A DNA stretch of 64,000 nt from Bordetella parapertussis (GTDB taxonomy: Bacteria; Bacteroidota; Bacteroidia; Chitinophagales; Chitinophagaceae), in contig CALQJX020000001.1 of assembly GCA_943331005.2 (NCBI GenBank), positions 62,001-126,000 on the forward strand, read 5' to 3'. The translations under genes were made by a program, and so were the position numbers. This document shows positions 1 to 8,195 of this stretch, in pieces. Position 1 is the first letter of the stretch. Each line of letters opens with the position of its first letter. The notes under the pieces are model-generated. The model saw nothing but the letters and a program-made list of their open reading frames with translations. It was not told where the DNA came from and searched no databases.

Positions 1-173
1 CCCAGGCGTTGGAACTGCGCAGACCGCACACCTCTTCTCCTGCGCTGGAAAAGATCTTTGCAGCGCTTCGCAAAACAGCACCGTTCATGAGTAGCGATGA
101 GATACTGCACTACCGCATGACCGCAGCAGAAAAACTGCTGGACACACACCCTGAAGATTTGTTAGGACTATAG
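1..173 (+). CDS. 3' end of an unidentified gene (partial)
   Basis: The reading frame is open from the first bases of the window to a TAG at 171-173 and gives the last 56 residues of a protein that begins upstream. The visible part is helical-looking and charged and ends in DTHPEDLLGL. I recognise no domain. It lies 18 bp ahead of a glycosyltransferase-like gene on the same strand, so the two may be co-transcribed, but its function cannot be told from this fragment. Confidence 0.6.
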   Translation, partial: QALELRRPHTSSPALEKIFAALRKTAPFMSSDEILHYRMTAAEKLLDTHPEDLLGL

Positions 174-191
174 TTACTTTCGGAACTCACA

Positions 192-1100
192 ATGGAACAG
201 CAGACCAACTATATAGTATTTCAGTGCTACGGAAATGAGGGCGTGTTTCATGAATGCGCCTATGCATTGCTTTCTCTGTCGCGGCTCTATGGCGGCGGCG
301 GGCCTGCAAACACTCAGATCTGTATCTATACCGATAACCCGGCATGGTTCAGTATGTTCCGCAATGCCGGACTCAACATCAGCTTCCGCACCATAGACAA
401 TGAAGTGCTGCACCGCTGGCGCGGCAACATAGACTTTGTGCACCGCGTGAAGATCGAAGTGCTGAGAGAATTCTCGGCATCGAAGAACGGCAACATTCTT
501 TATGCCGACACTGATGTGGTCTTTACCCGCCCCATAGAACCTATGATGGCGGCCATAAATGCGGGCGAACTGTACATGCATGTAATGGAGGGCATTGTGA
601 GCAGCAAAAGCAATCCATTGCTCACCAAACTAGATACCTACCTGCGCGACAACACCCCCATGAAGGTGAACGGCAGAGCCCTCTGGGACCTCGCCATGTG
701 GAATGCAGGTGTACTGGGCTTCAGAACTCAGGACAGATACCTGCTGGAAGATGTACTCACCTTTACAGATACCGAATACCCCAAATTCAGCAAGCATATC
801 GTAGAGCAATTTGCCTTCTCGGTCTTCTTCAGGCAGGCCGGCCCTATAAAAACAGCTGCACCCTACATTATGCACTACTGGAACCTGAAGGAGGTACGCC
901 CCCTGCTGGTTTCTTTCTTCTCTTTCTTCAAGACCAAGAACTGGGAAGACCTCACCTACTACAGCAACCTCATACAGATGCCCGTGCTCATGCAGGAGAA
1001 AGTGAACTTCCTGCACAACCGCGACATAACCGACAAGCTGCTGAAGAAGAACTGGCAACCTGCAGACTGCGACTGGAAAGACCTCATGACCCAACTATAA
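192..1100 (+). CDS. Glycosyltransferase-like protein (GT-A type, DXD motif)
   Basis: A 302-residue soluble protein. Residues 8-12 form a hydrophobic strand as at the start of a nucleotide-sugar-binding fold, and a DTD motif at residues 106-108 inside ILYADTDVVF matches the metal-binding DXD of GT-A glycosyltransferases. The pattern 'strand, YADTDV, F, P' resembles GT8/GT77-like enzymes (nucleotide-diphospho-sugar transferase type). The donor and acceptor cannot be predicted. There is no signal peptide, so it probably acts in the cytoplasm. It starts at an ATG 18 bp after the previous gene and is followed 68 bp later by GGGP synthase. The fold class is likely; the specific activity is inference. 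Confidence 0.65.
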   Translation: MEQQTNYIVFQCYGNEGVFHECAYALLSLSRLYGGGGPANTQICIYTDNPAWFSMFRNAGLNISFRTIDNEVLHRWRGNIDFVHRVKIEVLREFSASKNGNILYADTDVVFTRPIEPMMAAINAGELYMHVMEGIVSSKSNPLLTKLDTYLRDNTPMKVNGRALWDLAMWNAGVLGFRTQDRYLLEDVLTFTDTEYPKFSKHIVEQFAFSVFFRQAGPIKTAAPYIMHYWNLKEVRPLLVSFFSFFKTKNWEDLTYYSNLIQMPVLMQEKVNFLHNRDITDKLLKKNWQPADCDWKDLMTQL

Positions 1101-1168
1101 AAAGAAAAACGTACCTTTCTGAACCCGATAAGTTTTACTAACATAAAGCCCTCTGTGGCATCATCACT

Positions 1169-1921
1169 ATGGTTCTTTCCCGGCTGAAAGCGCTGAAAGC
1201 GCAGCACAAAAGCGGTTTTGCTGTTCTTGCCGACCCCGACAAGATAGCCCCCGCCGAAATGCAGCATCTGGCCCGCCTCTGCAACAATGCCGGCGTAGAC
1301 TACCTCTTTGTGGGTGGCAGCCTGCTCATGGCGCACCAGATGGATCTGTGTATTCAACGTTTCAAGGCCGAGAGCGATATCCCCGTTGTGCTCTTCCCGG
1401 GCAGCCCGGCGCAGGTAACCCCCTATGCCGATGCACTCCTTTATCTGTCACTTATATCGGGCCGCAACCCCGAGCTGCTCATTGGTCAGCATGTGGCTTC
1501 GGCGCCGCAGGTAAAGGCCAGCGGACTGGAAGTGATCTCTACCGGCTACATCATTGTAGATGGTGGCGTACCTACCACGGTCTCCTACATGAGCAATACT
1601 ACGCCCGTACCTGCCAATAAGCCCGAGATAGCCCTGTGCACCGCATGGGCAGGCGAGCTGCAGGGCAAACATGCCATATACCTCGATGCCGGCAGCGGCG
1701 CACGCCACCCGGTATCAGAAGAAATGATACACAAGGTGAGTGCCAACATAGCTGTGCCGCTTATAGTAGGCGGCGGCATCTGCACCCCCGAAAAGGTCTA
1801 TAACAACTGCAAGGCCGGTGCCAATATAGTAGTGGTGGGCAACGCCATAGAAAGAGACCCCCTGCTCATTCGCGATATGGCGCAGGCCACAAAGGCGGTG
1901 GACAACTTCCAGAACGCATAA
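1169..1921 (+). CDS. Geranylgeranylglyceryl-phosphate (GGGP/HepGP-type) synthase
   Basis: A 250-residue TIM-barrel protein of the PcrB/GGGPS family, which joins a polyprenyl diphosphate to glycerol-1-phosphate to make an ether-lipid precursor. Seen in the sequence: an N-terminal VLADPDK segment, YLFVGGS, the YLDAGSGA segment that shapes the G1P site, VPLIVGGGI and VVVGNAIE phosphate-binding loops near the C terminus, and full family length. Members of this family occur in Bacteroidota as well as archaea. Which prenyl chain is used cannot be read from the sequence. No G1P dehydrogenase or other ether-lipid gene is visible nearby. Confidence 0.9.
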   Translation: MVLSRLKALKAQHKSGFAVLADPDKIAPAEMQHLARLCNNAGVDYLFVGGSLLMAHQMDLCIQRFKAESDIPVVLFPGSPAQVTPYADALLYLSLISGRNPELLIGQHVASAPQVKASGLEVISTGYIIVDGGVPTTVSYMSNTTPVPANKPEIALCTAWAGELQGKHAIYLDAGSGARHPVSEEMIHKVSANIAVPLIVGGGICTPEKVYNNCKAGANIVVVGNAIERDPLLIRDMAQATKAVDNFQNA

Positions 1922-1952
1922 GCAATAGGTATAGTTTCCTAACTTTATACCT

Positions 1953-3902
1953 GTGCCTATTCTTCCTGCTGTTTTCTTCCTGCTGTTATTGCTGTTGCCA
2001 CCTGCTGCCAGGGGGCAGTATATACCAGATTTAGCCGCACCAGCCTGCAAGGGGCATGCGGTATACTCTGCCGCCAGAACCACTGTGGCAGCTGCCGCAG
2101 AAGACGACTACGACATTCACCACCTCCTCCTAGATCTGCACATCAGCGACACTGCCGCTACCATAGCCGGCTCGGTCACTACCACTGCACGGGTCACGGC
2201 AACCAACATGGCGGCCTATGTCTTCGAGCTCGATGATATACTTACGGTAGATTCTGTACTCATAAACGGCACAACACTGCCGCTCTCCACCAACGGTCAT
2301 ATACGCACCGTGCAGCTGCCGCAGGCATTGCCGGCAGGTACTTCCTTCAGCGCACAGGTATGGTATCATGGCTACCCCAGGGCATACGGCAACCATGCCC
2401 CGGGCTTCAAGAACGACACCGAAACACATATCACCTTCACCCTGTCTGAACCCTACTTTGCCGATCTGTGGTGGCCCTGCAAACAGTCCCTGCGCGACAA
2501 GGCCGACTCTGCCGATATCCTCCTCACCGTACCGGCCGGCGTAAGGGCGGGCAGCAATGGCAGACTGGTCGCCATCACCCTGCCCGATACCCTGCACCAC
2601 TGCTACAAATGGAAGACAGGTTACCCGATCGACTACTACCTCATATCACTGGCAGCAAGCCGCTACGACGAGTATAGCAGCTACATGCATTTCGATGGCA
2701 GCACCGACTCTATGCTGCTCATGAACTATGTGAGCCGCGACACCCCCAAAAGCATTGCCAACCTGCGCCCCTGGCTCGATTCCACAGAACAGGTCATCAA
2801 CTATTTCTCAACACTCTGGGGCCGATACCCCTTCTGGAAGGAGAAGTACGGCCACTGCTACATACCCTCCTTTACCAACATGGAACACCAGACCATGACC
2901 AGCACCCGCTTCTCTGCCATGACCGTGCTGGTACACGAGCTGGCGCATCAGTGGTTCGGCGATCTGGTTACCTGCGGCAGCTGGAAGGATATATGGCTGA
3001 ACGAGGGCTTTGCTACCTACGCTCAGTACCTGGGTTATGCCCGCTTCAACGGGCCTGCCGTGGCCGCCAACTATCTGCACAGCATACATGCCCATGTACT
3101 GTCAGAACCCGGTGGCAGTGTATATGTAACAGATACCGCCTACTGGCCCCGCATCTTCGATGGCAGACTATCCTACAACAAGGCGGCATCGGTGCTGCAT
3201 ATGCTGCGCCACACCATTGCCGGCGATACGCTGTTCTTTGGTATGCTGCGCACCTACCTGCAGGCACATGCACACGGCAACGCCACAACAGCCGAATTTG
3301 CTGCCCATGCTGCGACCTATACCGGCCTGGCGCTCGATACCTTTTTTAACCAATGGATCTATGGCGAAGGCTACCCCATCATTACCACCCGCTGGAACCA
3401 GCTGAACGATGTGTTCTTCCTGCAGCTGCAGCAGCAAACTACAGTGCCGGCAAGTGTGGCTGCATTCAGTATGCAGGTGCCCGTGCACCTCTACTCGCAG
3501 CAGGGCGACACCCTGATACAGGTGGCCATAAGCGGCAACAGGCTGGCATATACCATGCCCTGCCACCGCACTATAGACAGTATAGCCATAGACCCGCAGG
3601 CATGGCTGCTGCTGCAACAAAACGGCACACCCCTGCACGATACATTGCTGAACCTGCTGCCCGATGATGCTATTGCCTACCCCAACCCCGTGCAGGATAT
3701 ACTGTATATTGCCTACACAGCTATACCCGACGCAACCATAGCCCTCTATGATGCTGCCGGTAAATGTGTACTGAATAAAAACCTGAAATGGAATGCGGGC
3801 ATTGCCGCTATAGATGTGTCTGCCCTGCCTGCCGGGTGCTATCTATACAAGATAGCGGGCAGTAACAAAAGCAGGGCCGTGGGGAAAATAGAAAAACACT
3901 GA
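1953..3902 (+). CDS. Secreted M1-family metallo-aminopeptidase with T9SS sorting tail
   Basis: A 649-residue zinc peptidase. The gluzincin signature is complete: H328-E329-x2-H332 followed by E351 (HEXXH-x18-E), preceded by FTNMEHQTM, a variant of the GXMEN exopeptidase motif. An N-terminal hydrophobic run (residues 5-20) is a signal peptide. The last ~75 residues (AYPNPVQD..., LYDAAGK..., ALPAGCYLYKI) form a type A T9SS C-terminal domain, so the enzyme should be exported and attached to the surface or released. The only sensible start is GTG at 1953, because the next in-frame ATG would remove the signal peptide. TAACTTTA at 1940-1947, a near match to the -7 element, lies 5 nt before the start. 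Confidence 0.9.
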   Translation: MPILPAVFFLLLLLLPPAARGQYIPDLAAPACKGHAVYSAARTTVAAAAEDDYDIHHLLLDLHISDTAATIAGSVTTTARVTATNMAAYVFELDDILTVDSVLINGTTLPLSTNGHIRTVQLPQALPAGTSFSAQVWYHGYPRAYGNHAPGFKNDTETHITFTLSEPYFADLWWPCKQSLRDKADSADILLTVPAGVRAGSNGRLVAITLPDTLHHCYKWKTGYPIDYYLISLAASRYDEYSSYMHFDGSTDSMLLMNYVSRDTPKSIANLRPWLDSTEQVINYFSTLWGRYPFWKEKYGHCYIPSFTNMEHQTMTSTRFSAMTVLVHELAHQWFGDLVTCGSWKDIWLNEGFATYAQYLGYARFNGPAVAANYLHSIHAHVLSEPGGSVYVTDTAYWPRIFDGRLSYNKAASVLHMLRHTIAGDTLFFGMLRTYLQAHAHGNATTAEFAAHAATYTGLALDTFFNQWIYGEGYPIITTRWNQLNDVFFLQLQQQTTVPASVAAFSMQVPVHLYSQQGDTLIQVAISGNRLAYTMPCHRTIDSIAIDPQAWLLLQQNGTPLHDTLLNLLPDDAIAYPNPVQDILYIAYTAIPDATIALYDAAGKCVLNKNLKWNAGIAAIDVSALPAGCYLYKIAGSNKSRAVGKIEKH

Positions 3903-3921
3903 GCCCCTGCCCCGCAAGGCA

Positions 3922-4248
3922 TCAGACAGCAAAGCTGTCTCCGCAGCCGCAACTGCGACTGGCATTAGGATTGCTGAAGTGAAAACCCTTGCCATTGAGC
4001 CCGTCAGAAAAATCGAGGGTAGTATCGCAGAGATACAGAAAACTCTTCAGGTCGGTAACCACCTTCACCCCCTGGTCCACAAACTCCTGGTCGCGTGGCT
4101 GTGCTTCATTATCGAAATCGAGCTTGTAAGACAATCCGGAACAACCACCACCCACAACACTTACGCGCAGAAAGTAGTCATCGCCCAGATCAGCTTCCTG
4201 CTTCAGTTGGGTTACCTTTTCCTTCGCCTTATCACTTACGTAGATCAT
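3922..4248 (-). CDS. iscA: HesB/IscA-type iron-sulfur carrier
   Basis: A 108-residue A-type Fe-S carrier. The three conserved cysteines are C36 (in GGGCSGLSY) and C100/C102 in SCGCG near the C terminus. It receives clusters from the IscU scaffold or supplies iron for delivery to target enzymes in the cytoplasm. It is the third gene of iscS-iscU-iscA, 89 bp behind iscU, and converges with the M1 peptidase gene, whose stop is only 19 bp away. A perfect 13-bp inverted repeat lies between iscU and this gene and may set its expression separately. Confidence 0.92.
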   Translation of the reverse strand: MIYVSDKAKEKVTQLKQEADLGDDYFLRVSVVGGGCSGLSYKLDFDNEAQPRDQEFVDQGVKVVTDLKSFLYLCDTTLDFSDGLNGKGFHFSNPNASRSCGCGDSFAV

Positions 4249-4274
4249 TTTCTTATTTTTAGCAGAAGGCAGTG

Positions 4275-4317
4275 GCAGAAAGCAGATCGCACGCCCTGCG
4301 TACCATCTGCTTTCTGC
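4275..4317 (-). repeat. Perfect 13-bp inverted repeat between iscU and iscA
   Basis: Arms GCAGAAAGCAGAT (4275-4287) and ATCTGCTTTCTGC (4305-4317) are exact reverse complements around a 17-nt loop, and the pairing can extend by two G-U pairs and one G-C pair. A related short direct repeat starts at 4262. On the transcribed minus strand the hairpin is not followed by a U-run, so it is more likely an mRNA processing or stability element than a terminator. Confidence 0.75.
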
Positions 4318-4337
4318 TGCTTACTTTCTTCTCTTAT

Positions 4338-4754
4338 TTAATGTGCTTTCTTTTCTGCTACCAGTTCAGGCAGGCCGTTCTTCACCCTATAGTCGTTTAT
4401 AGCCGCCTTTATAGCGTCTTCCGCCAGTACAGAGCAGTGTATCTTCACCGGGGGCAGGTTCAGCTCTTCTACTATATCCATATTGTCTATAGACAGTGCT
4501 TCGTCGATAGACTTTCCCTTCAGCCACTCTGTAGCCAGAGATGAAGAAGCGATCGCAGATCCGCAACCGAATGTTTTGAATTTAGCGTCGCTTATCAGGC
4601 CGCTCTGTTCGTCTACCTCTATCTGCAGGCGCATTACGTCGCCGCACTCAGGTGCACCTACCAGGCCGGTACCTACATTTACCTTTGCTTTATCTAGTGT
4701 GCCCACATTCTTAGGATTAGAATAATGGTCGATCACTTTTTCTGAATATGCCAT
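4338..4754 (-). CDS. iscU: IscU Fe-S cluster scaffold protein
   Basis: A 138-residue scaffold on which IscS-derived sulfur and iron are assembled into [2Fe-2S] and [4Fe-4S] clusters. The ligands are all present: C37 with D39 in PECGDV, C64 in FGCGSAIASSS, and H106-C107 following LPPVK (residues 100-104), the loop recognised by HscA-type chaperones in other bacteria. Full length for the family. It lies 103 bp downstream of iscS on the same strand. No hscA, hscB or ferredoxin gene follows in this cluster. Confidence 0.95.
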   Translation of the reverse strand: MAYSEKVIDHYSNPKNVGTLDKAKVNVGTGLVGAPECGDVMRLQIEVDEQSGLISDAKFKTFGCGSAIASSSLATEWLKGKSIDEALSIDNMDIVEELNLPPVKIHCSVLAEDAIKAAINDYRVKNGLPELVAEKKAH

Positions 4755-4857
4755 GATTGTTGTTTGAAATATTAGTCTGTTACTTTGTTCATTATGGCAT
4801 TGCCTGCGGCGCTGCCATGTTATTTTCTTTTCCCTGCACTACCCTTAGCAGCATTGC

Positions 4858-6078
4858 TTAGTGGTGTGCCCACTCTATGCTGTTCAGGTCTATACCCTCT
4901 TTATACATTTCCCAGAGCGGGCTCATTTCGCGCAGCTTCAGTACCGTGGTTTTTATTGCGTCTATGGTAAAGTCTATCTGCTCGTCGGTAGTGAACCTGC
5001 CCAGACCAAAGCGGAGCGAGCTGTGTGCCAGATCGTCGCCCAGGCCCAGTGCCTTCAGCACATAAGACGGCTCCAGAGAGGCCGATGTACAGGCCGATCC
5101 GCTGGACAGTGCTATGTTCTTGTTGAAGCCCATCATCAGGCCTTCGCCCTCTACATACTTGAAAGAGATATTGCTGGTGTGTGGCAGGCGATGCTCGCGG
5201 TTACCGTTCACATAAGCTTCTTCCAGTTCCAGCAGCGAGTTTTCCAGACGGTCGCGCATTGCCGACAGGCGTTTGGCTTCGCTTTCCATTTCGTGCATGG
5301 CTATTTCGCAGGCCTTGCCCAGACCCACTATGCCCGGTACATTCAGCGTGCCGCTGCGCATACCGCGCTCGTGGCCGCCGCCGTCCATCTGCGAGGTTAC
5401 TTTTACCCTCGGGTTCTTCCTGCGCACATACAGCGCACCCACACCCTTCGGGCCGTAAATTTTATGCCCGGTGAATGCCATAAGATCTATGCCATCGGCA
5501 TTTACATCTACCGGCACCTTACCTACCGCCTGCGTACCATCTGTAAAGAACAGTACACCATGCTTGCGGGCTATCTTGCTTATTTCGCGCATAGGCTGTA
5601 TCACGCCTATCTCGTTATTGCCATACATGATGGCTATAAGTATTGTTTTGTCTGTAATAGCAGCTTCCAGCTTGGCCAGGTCCACAAGACCATCAGCCTC
5701 CACTTCCAGGTAGGTCACCTGTCCGCCCTGCTTTTCTATATGCTTGCAGGTATCCAGTACAGCCTTGTGCTCTGTGGTGCAGGTAATGATATGATTGCCC
5801 TTGGTGGCATACATTTCGAAGATACCCTTTATACCCAGGTTGTCGGCCTCTGTAGCACCCGATGTAAAGATGATCTCTTTAGGATCGGCACCTATCAGTT
5901 TCGCCACCTGTTCGCGGGCATAGTCTACCGCTTCTTCAGCCTCCCAGCCAAAGGAGTGATTGCGGCTTGCAGCATTACCGAATTTTTCAACAAAATAGGG
6001 CAGCATAGCCTCCAGCACACGGGGATCCATAGGCGTGGTGGCATTGTTGTCGAGATATATTGGCAGTTTTAGTTCCAT
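4858..6078 (-). CDS. iscS: IscS cysteine desulfurase
   Basis: A 406-residue PLP enzyme that removes sulfur from cysteine for Fe-S assembly. YLDNNATTP at the N terminus, the PLP lysine K206 in [11 protein letters not shown] and the persulfide-carrying C330 in SGSACTSAS identify the group I (IscS/NifS) class. It is the first gene of an iscS-iscU-iscA operon. A TAATTTTG -7 element lies 28 nt upstream of the ATG. Unlike the enterobacterial operon, no IscR gene is next to it. Confidence 0.95.
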   Translation of the reverse strand: MELKLPIYLDNNATTPMDPRVLEAMLPYFVEKFGNAASRNHSFGWEAEEAVDYAREQVAKLIGADPKEIIFTSGATEADNLGIKGIFEMYATKGNHIITCTTEHKAVLDTCKHIEKQGGQVTYLEVEADGLVDLAKLEAAITDKTILIAIMYGNNEIGVIQPMREISKIARKHGVLFFTDGTQAVGKVPVDVNADGIDLMAFTGHKIYGPKGVGALYVRRKNPRVKVTSQMDGGGHERGMRSGTLNVPGIVGLGKACEIAMHEMESEAKRLSAMRDRLENSLLELEEAYVNGNREHRLPHTSNISFKYVEGEGLMMGFNKNIALSSGSACTSASLEPSYVLKALGLGDDLAHSSLRFGLGRFTTDEQIDFTIDAIKTTVLKLREMSPLWEMYKEGIDLNSIEWAHH

Positions 6079-6106
6079 ATGTTATGTTCTCAATGGAGAA
6101 TTTAAA

Positions 6107-6114
6107 CAAAATTA
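6107..6114 (-). promoter_or_regulatory. -7 element (TAATTTTG) ahead of iscS
   Basis: Read on the minus strand this octamer fits the Bacteroidota -7 consensus TAnnTTTG and sits 28 nt ahead of the iscS start. I see no convincing -33 TTTG at the usual spacing, so the call rests on the -7 box and its position. Confidence 0.5.
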
Positions 6115-6190
6115 CGGCAAATTGATAACTTTACGGTTCCGGCAGGCCTTTGGGTTGCTTATGTAGCTATACGCAAAAACTATTACACTT

Positions 6191-6592
6191 ATGTTAAAAA
6201 TAGAACATCTGGGCATTGCAGTAAAAGATCTGGACATTTCGGTGCCGCTATACGAGCAATTGCTGAACACACCCTGCTATAAAAAAGAAGTGGTGGAAAC
6301 AGAAGGCGTAAGCACTGCATTCTTCAGCACCGGCGACTCCAAGATAGAACTGCTGGAGGCCACCAACGACAACAGCCCCATTGCAAAATTCATAGCCAAA
6401 AAAGGCGAGGGGATTCACCACATAGCCTTTGAGGTAGAGAATATAGAGGCCGAAATGAAACGGCTTGCCGCCCTCGGCTTCGAGCTGCTGAACCAGACAC
6501 CCAAGAACGGTGCCGACAATAAACTGGTCTGCTTTCTGCACCCCAAAAGCACCAATGGCGTGCTGGTAGAGCTGTGTCAGGAGAAAAAGTAG
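6191..6592 (+). CDS. mce: Methylmalonyl-CoA epimerase
   Basis: A 133-residue protein of the vicinal oxygen chelate (glyoxalase-like) fold. MLKIEHLGIAVKD begins the first beta-alpha-beta module and GEGIHHIAFEV the second; the histidines and the glutamate in LVELCQ are the expected metal ligands. Length and motifs match epimerases that interconvert (R)- and (S)-methylmalonyl-CoA in propionate/succinate metabolism. It is divergent from iscS with 112 bp between them. No mutase gene is in the window. Confidence 0.88.
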   Translation: MLKIEHLGIAVKDLDISVPLYEQLLNTPCYKKEVVETEGVSTAFFSTGDSKIELLEATNDNSPIAKFIAKKGEGIHHIAFEVENIEAEMKRLAALGFELLNQTPKNGADNKLVCFLHPKSTNGVLVELCQEKK

Positions 6593-6612
6593 GGGTAACC
6601 AACCACACCGCC

Positions 6613-6658
6613 CATTGCATCGTCCGTTGCGTCGCACTCTTGTGCGGTTGGGGCAATG
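6613..6658. repeat. REP-like imperfect hairpin
   Basis: Outer arms CATTGC and GCAATG enclose an inner CGCAC-TCTT-GTGCG stem with unequal internal loops (14 nt and 6 nt). This GC-rich, asymmetrically bulged shape is typical of REP elements that occur in many intergenic copies. A single window cannot show copy number, so the assignment is tentative. Confidence 0.45.
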
Positions 6659-6925
6659 AGCAGCTAAATATCAAATTCCCCATGTTCGAGGTAGGTTGCA
6701 CCTAGGGCATTGATGGTTGCCGGTTTCCTACCGGCAAAACAACTATACAAAAAAACAAGCAGAGCAATAATTAAAAAAAGCCTCAGCCCATGTCACCTTT
6801 CAGCCGCTGTAGCTTTTTCAGCGAAGGTGGCCTGAACCCTACCGGCAGGCAGGCTCTTTTTTCCCTTCGCTCTCGCTCTCTTTCCCGCTCTCACTTCAAT
6901 TTCGGGGTCTTCTGCCCACAAACAA

Positions 6926-7060
6926 TCAGTGTAATCCAATAATCAACTTAATCTGCGGTTCAGACAAAATCGCAACCACAAAATTGTGGATATCTTCTTC
7001 CGCCACATCGTCAATTTCAGCAGTTTCGGCATAGCATTTGCGGCAATAATTCAGTTGCAT
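6926..7060 (-). CDS. Possible 44-residue CxxC micro-ORF or gene remnant
   Basis: The frame starts at ATG 7060 and ends at TGA 6926-6928. It encodes an acidic peptide beginning MQLNYCRKCYAETAEIDD, with a CxxC pair and a hydrophobic C terminus. Codon choice and composition look more protein-like than the surrounding DNA, and the same frame stays open upstream of the ATG, which fits a decayed longer gene. I do not recognise a family, and it may not be expressed. Confidence 0.2.
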   Translation of the reverse strand: MQLNYCRKCYAETAEIDDVAEEDIHNFVVAILSEPQIKLIIGLH

Positions 7061-7433
7061 TATACGTGATTTAAACTCCCACTCAACCCATGTCAACCAC
7101 TGTAAACAAAAGCCAGGACTAACAAAATGGCAGTAAATAAATATCAGGATTATCTAACCAAGGTGTAAACCTATTTCAGGACGATACAGGACGATACAGC
7201 CACAACGAAAATTGCACACGTGCGCAAAAAATGCGCAATTTTTGCGCAAAAAGTGAGCAAAGAATGAGCAAGAAATGGCAACAAAAACAGCACAATTGCA
7301 TGATTATCAATACCAATGTGCGCAACAAAAAAATATTGCCCGAAAAATGAGCAAAACGGGAAGCGCTACCCTTGGCATACCCACCCATTGCACAGTATCT
7401 CTTATATTTACAGGCAGAAACAAACTGTAATAA

Positions 7434-8126
7434 ATGAAACGTGTATCCATACTTATAGCCACACTGGCAGCCACCGCCACAATGGCTACTGCCCAGACCA
7501 ACAAGGTGAAAATAGAGACCGAATACGGCAACATCATACTGATGCTCTATGACAACACCCCGCTAAACACCAATAATATGGTGAAGAATGCAAAAGAACA
7601 TATATACGACAGCCTGCTCTTTCACCGCTGCATACCCCAGTTCATGATACAGGGTGGCGACCCCGAATCTAAAAGAGCAGCAGCCGGCGCCCACCTGGGC
7701 AATGGCGGACTGACCTATACCATTCCGGCAGAAATAAAAGACGATATCTACCACAAGCGTGGCGCCGTAGGCGTGGCCCGCGATGGCAACCCCGAAAAAG
7801 CAGGTTCTGCATCACAGTTCTACCTTGTATCGGGCAAGAAATTCACCGATGCCGAGCTCGATAACATCAGCAACCGCACAGGGCACAAGTTCACCCCGGA
7901 GCAGCGCGAGATGTATAAAACACAGGGCGGCACCCCCTTCCTCGATGGCAACTACACCGTTTTTGGCGAGGTCACCGAGGGTATGGATATAGTAGACAAA
8001 ATAGCCGCAGAGCCCCGCGATGGCAGCGACCGCCCGAACAAAGACATAAGAATGTTGCATGTAACGGTCATGAAAGAGAAGAGATCCTTCTTCGCAAGGC
8101 TCTTTGGCCGCCACAGGCACAAATAA
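7434..8126 (+). CDS. Secreted cyclophilin-type peptidyl-prolyl isomerase
   Basis: A 230-residue protein with a clear signal peptide (residues 1-20, ending MATAQ) followed by a cyclophilin domain that catalyses cis-trans isomerisation of X-Pro bonds. Seen: TEYGNIILMLYDN near the start, FHRCIPQFMIQGGDP with the catalytic arginine, AGSASQFYLV, and NYTVFGEVTEGMDIVDKI. An insert of about 30 residues around KKFTDAELDNISNRTGHKF is common in Bacteroidota members. The C terminus is strongly basic (RSFFARLFGRHRHK). The predicted location is the periplasm, where it would aid protein folding. Confidence 0.9.
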   Translation: MKRVSILIATLAATATMATAQTNKVKIETEYGNIILMLYDNTPLNTNNMVKNAKEHIYDSLLFHRCIPQFMIQGGDPESKRAAAGAHLGNGGLTYTIPAEIKDDIYHKRGAVGVARDGNPEKAGSASQFYLVSGKKFTDAELDNISNRTGHKFTPEQREMYKTQGGTPFLDGNYTVFGEVTEGMDIVDKIAAEPRDGSDRPNKDIRMLHVTVMKEKRSFFARLFGRHRHK

Positions 8127-8134
8127 GCACCCGC

Positions 8135-8169
8135 CACCACCGCCTGCAGCAAGGCTATAGGCGGTGGTG
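8135..8169. repeat. Perfect 11-bp inverted repeat between cyclophilin gene and pdxJ
   Basis: CACCACCGCCT (8135-8145) and AGGCGGTGGTG (8159-8169) are exact reverse complements with a 13-nt loop. The strong GC stem sits 8 bp after the cyclophilin stop. It lacks a following T-run on the plus strand, so it could be a weak terminator or an mRNA 3' stabiliser. Confidence 0.6.
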
Positions 8170-8183
8170 TGCAAAAAGGGGTT

Positions 8184-8191
8184 TACTTTTG
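8184..8191 (+). promoter_or_regulatory. -7 element (TACTTTTG) 4 nt before pdxJ
   Basis: The octamer matches TAnnTTTG exactly and is separated from the ATG at 8196 by only CAGT. Transcription starting about 5-7 nt after the box would begin at or inside the start codon, implying a leaderless mRNA. The position also supports ATG 8196 over the upstream in-frame ATG at 8169. Confidence 0.6.
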
Positions 8192-8195
8192 CAGT

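Larger units (their letters stand above)
6593..7433. other. 840-bp gap with several hairpins, no convincing gene
   Basis: I see three hairpins: outer stem CATTGC/GCAATG (6613-6618 with 6653-6658) around an inner CGCAC/GTGCG stem; TGCCGG/CCGGCA (6718-6723 with 6731-6736); and CACCTT/AAGGTG (6794-6799 with 6824-6829) around CGCTG/CAGCG. A 10-bp tandem direct repeat (CAGGACGATA twice) starts at 7177. The only protein-like stretch is a 44-codon minus-strand frame at 6926-7060. The region looks like intergenic repeat debris rather than a functional gene. Confidence 0.6.

Noticed and set aside
4858..6072. 403-residue plus-strand frame opposite iscS
   Set aside because: It is a shadow of iscS, which has every catalytic motif; the opposite frame is rich in His, Tyr and Cys and has no domain.
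7176..7388. 70-residue minus-strand frame in the 6593-7433 gap
   Set aside because: It is low-complexity Phe/Cys/Leu, has no homologous pattern, and a start position unrelated to promoter signals.
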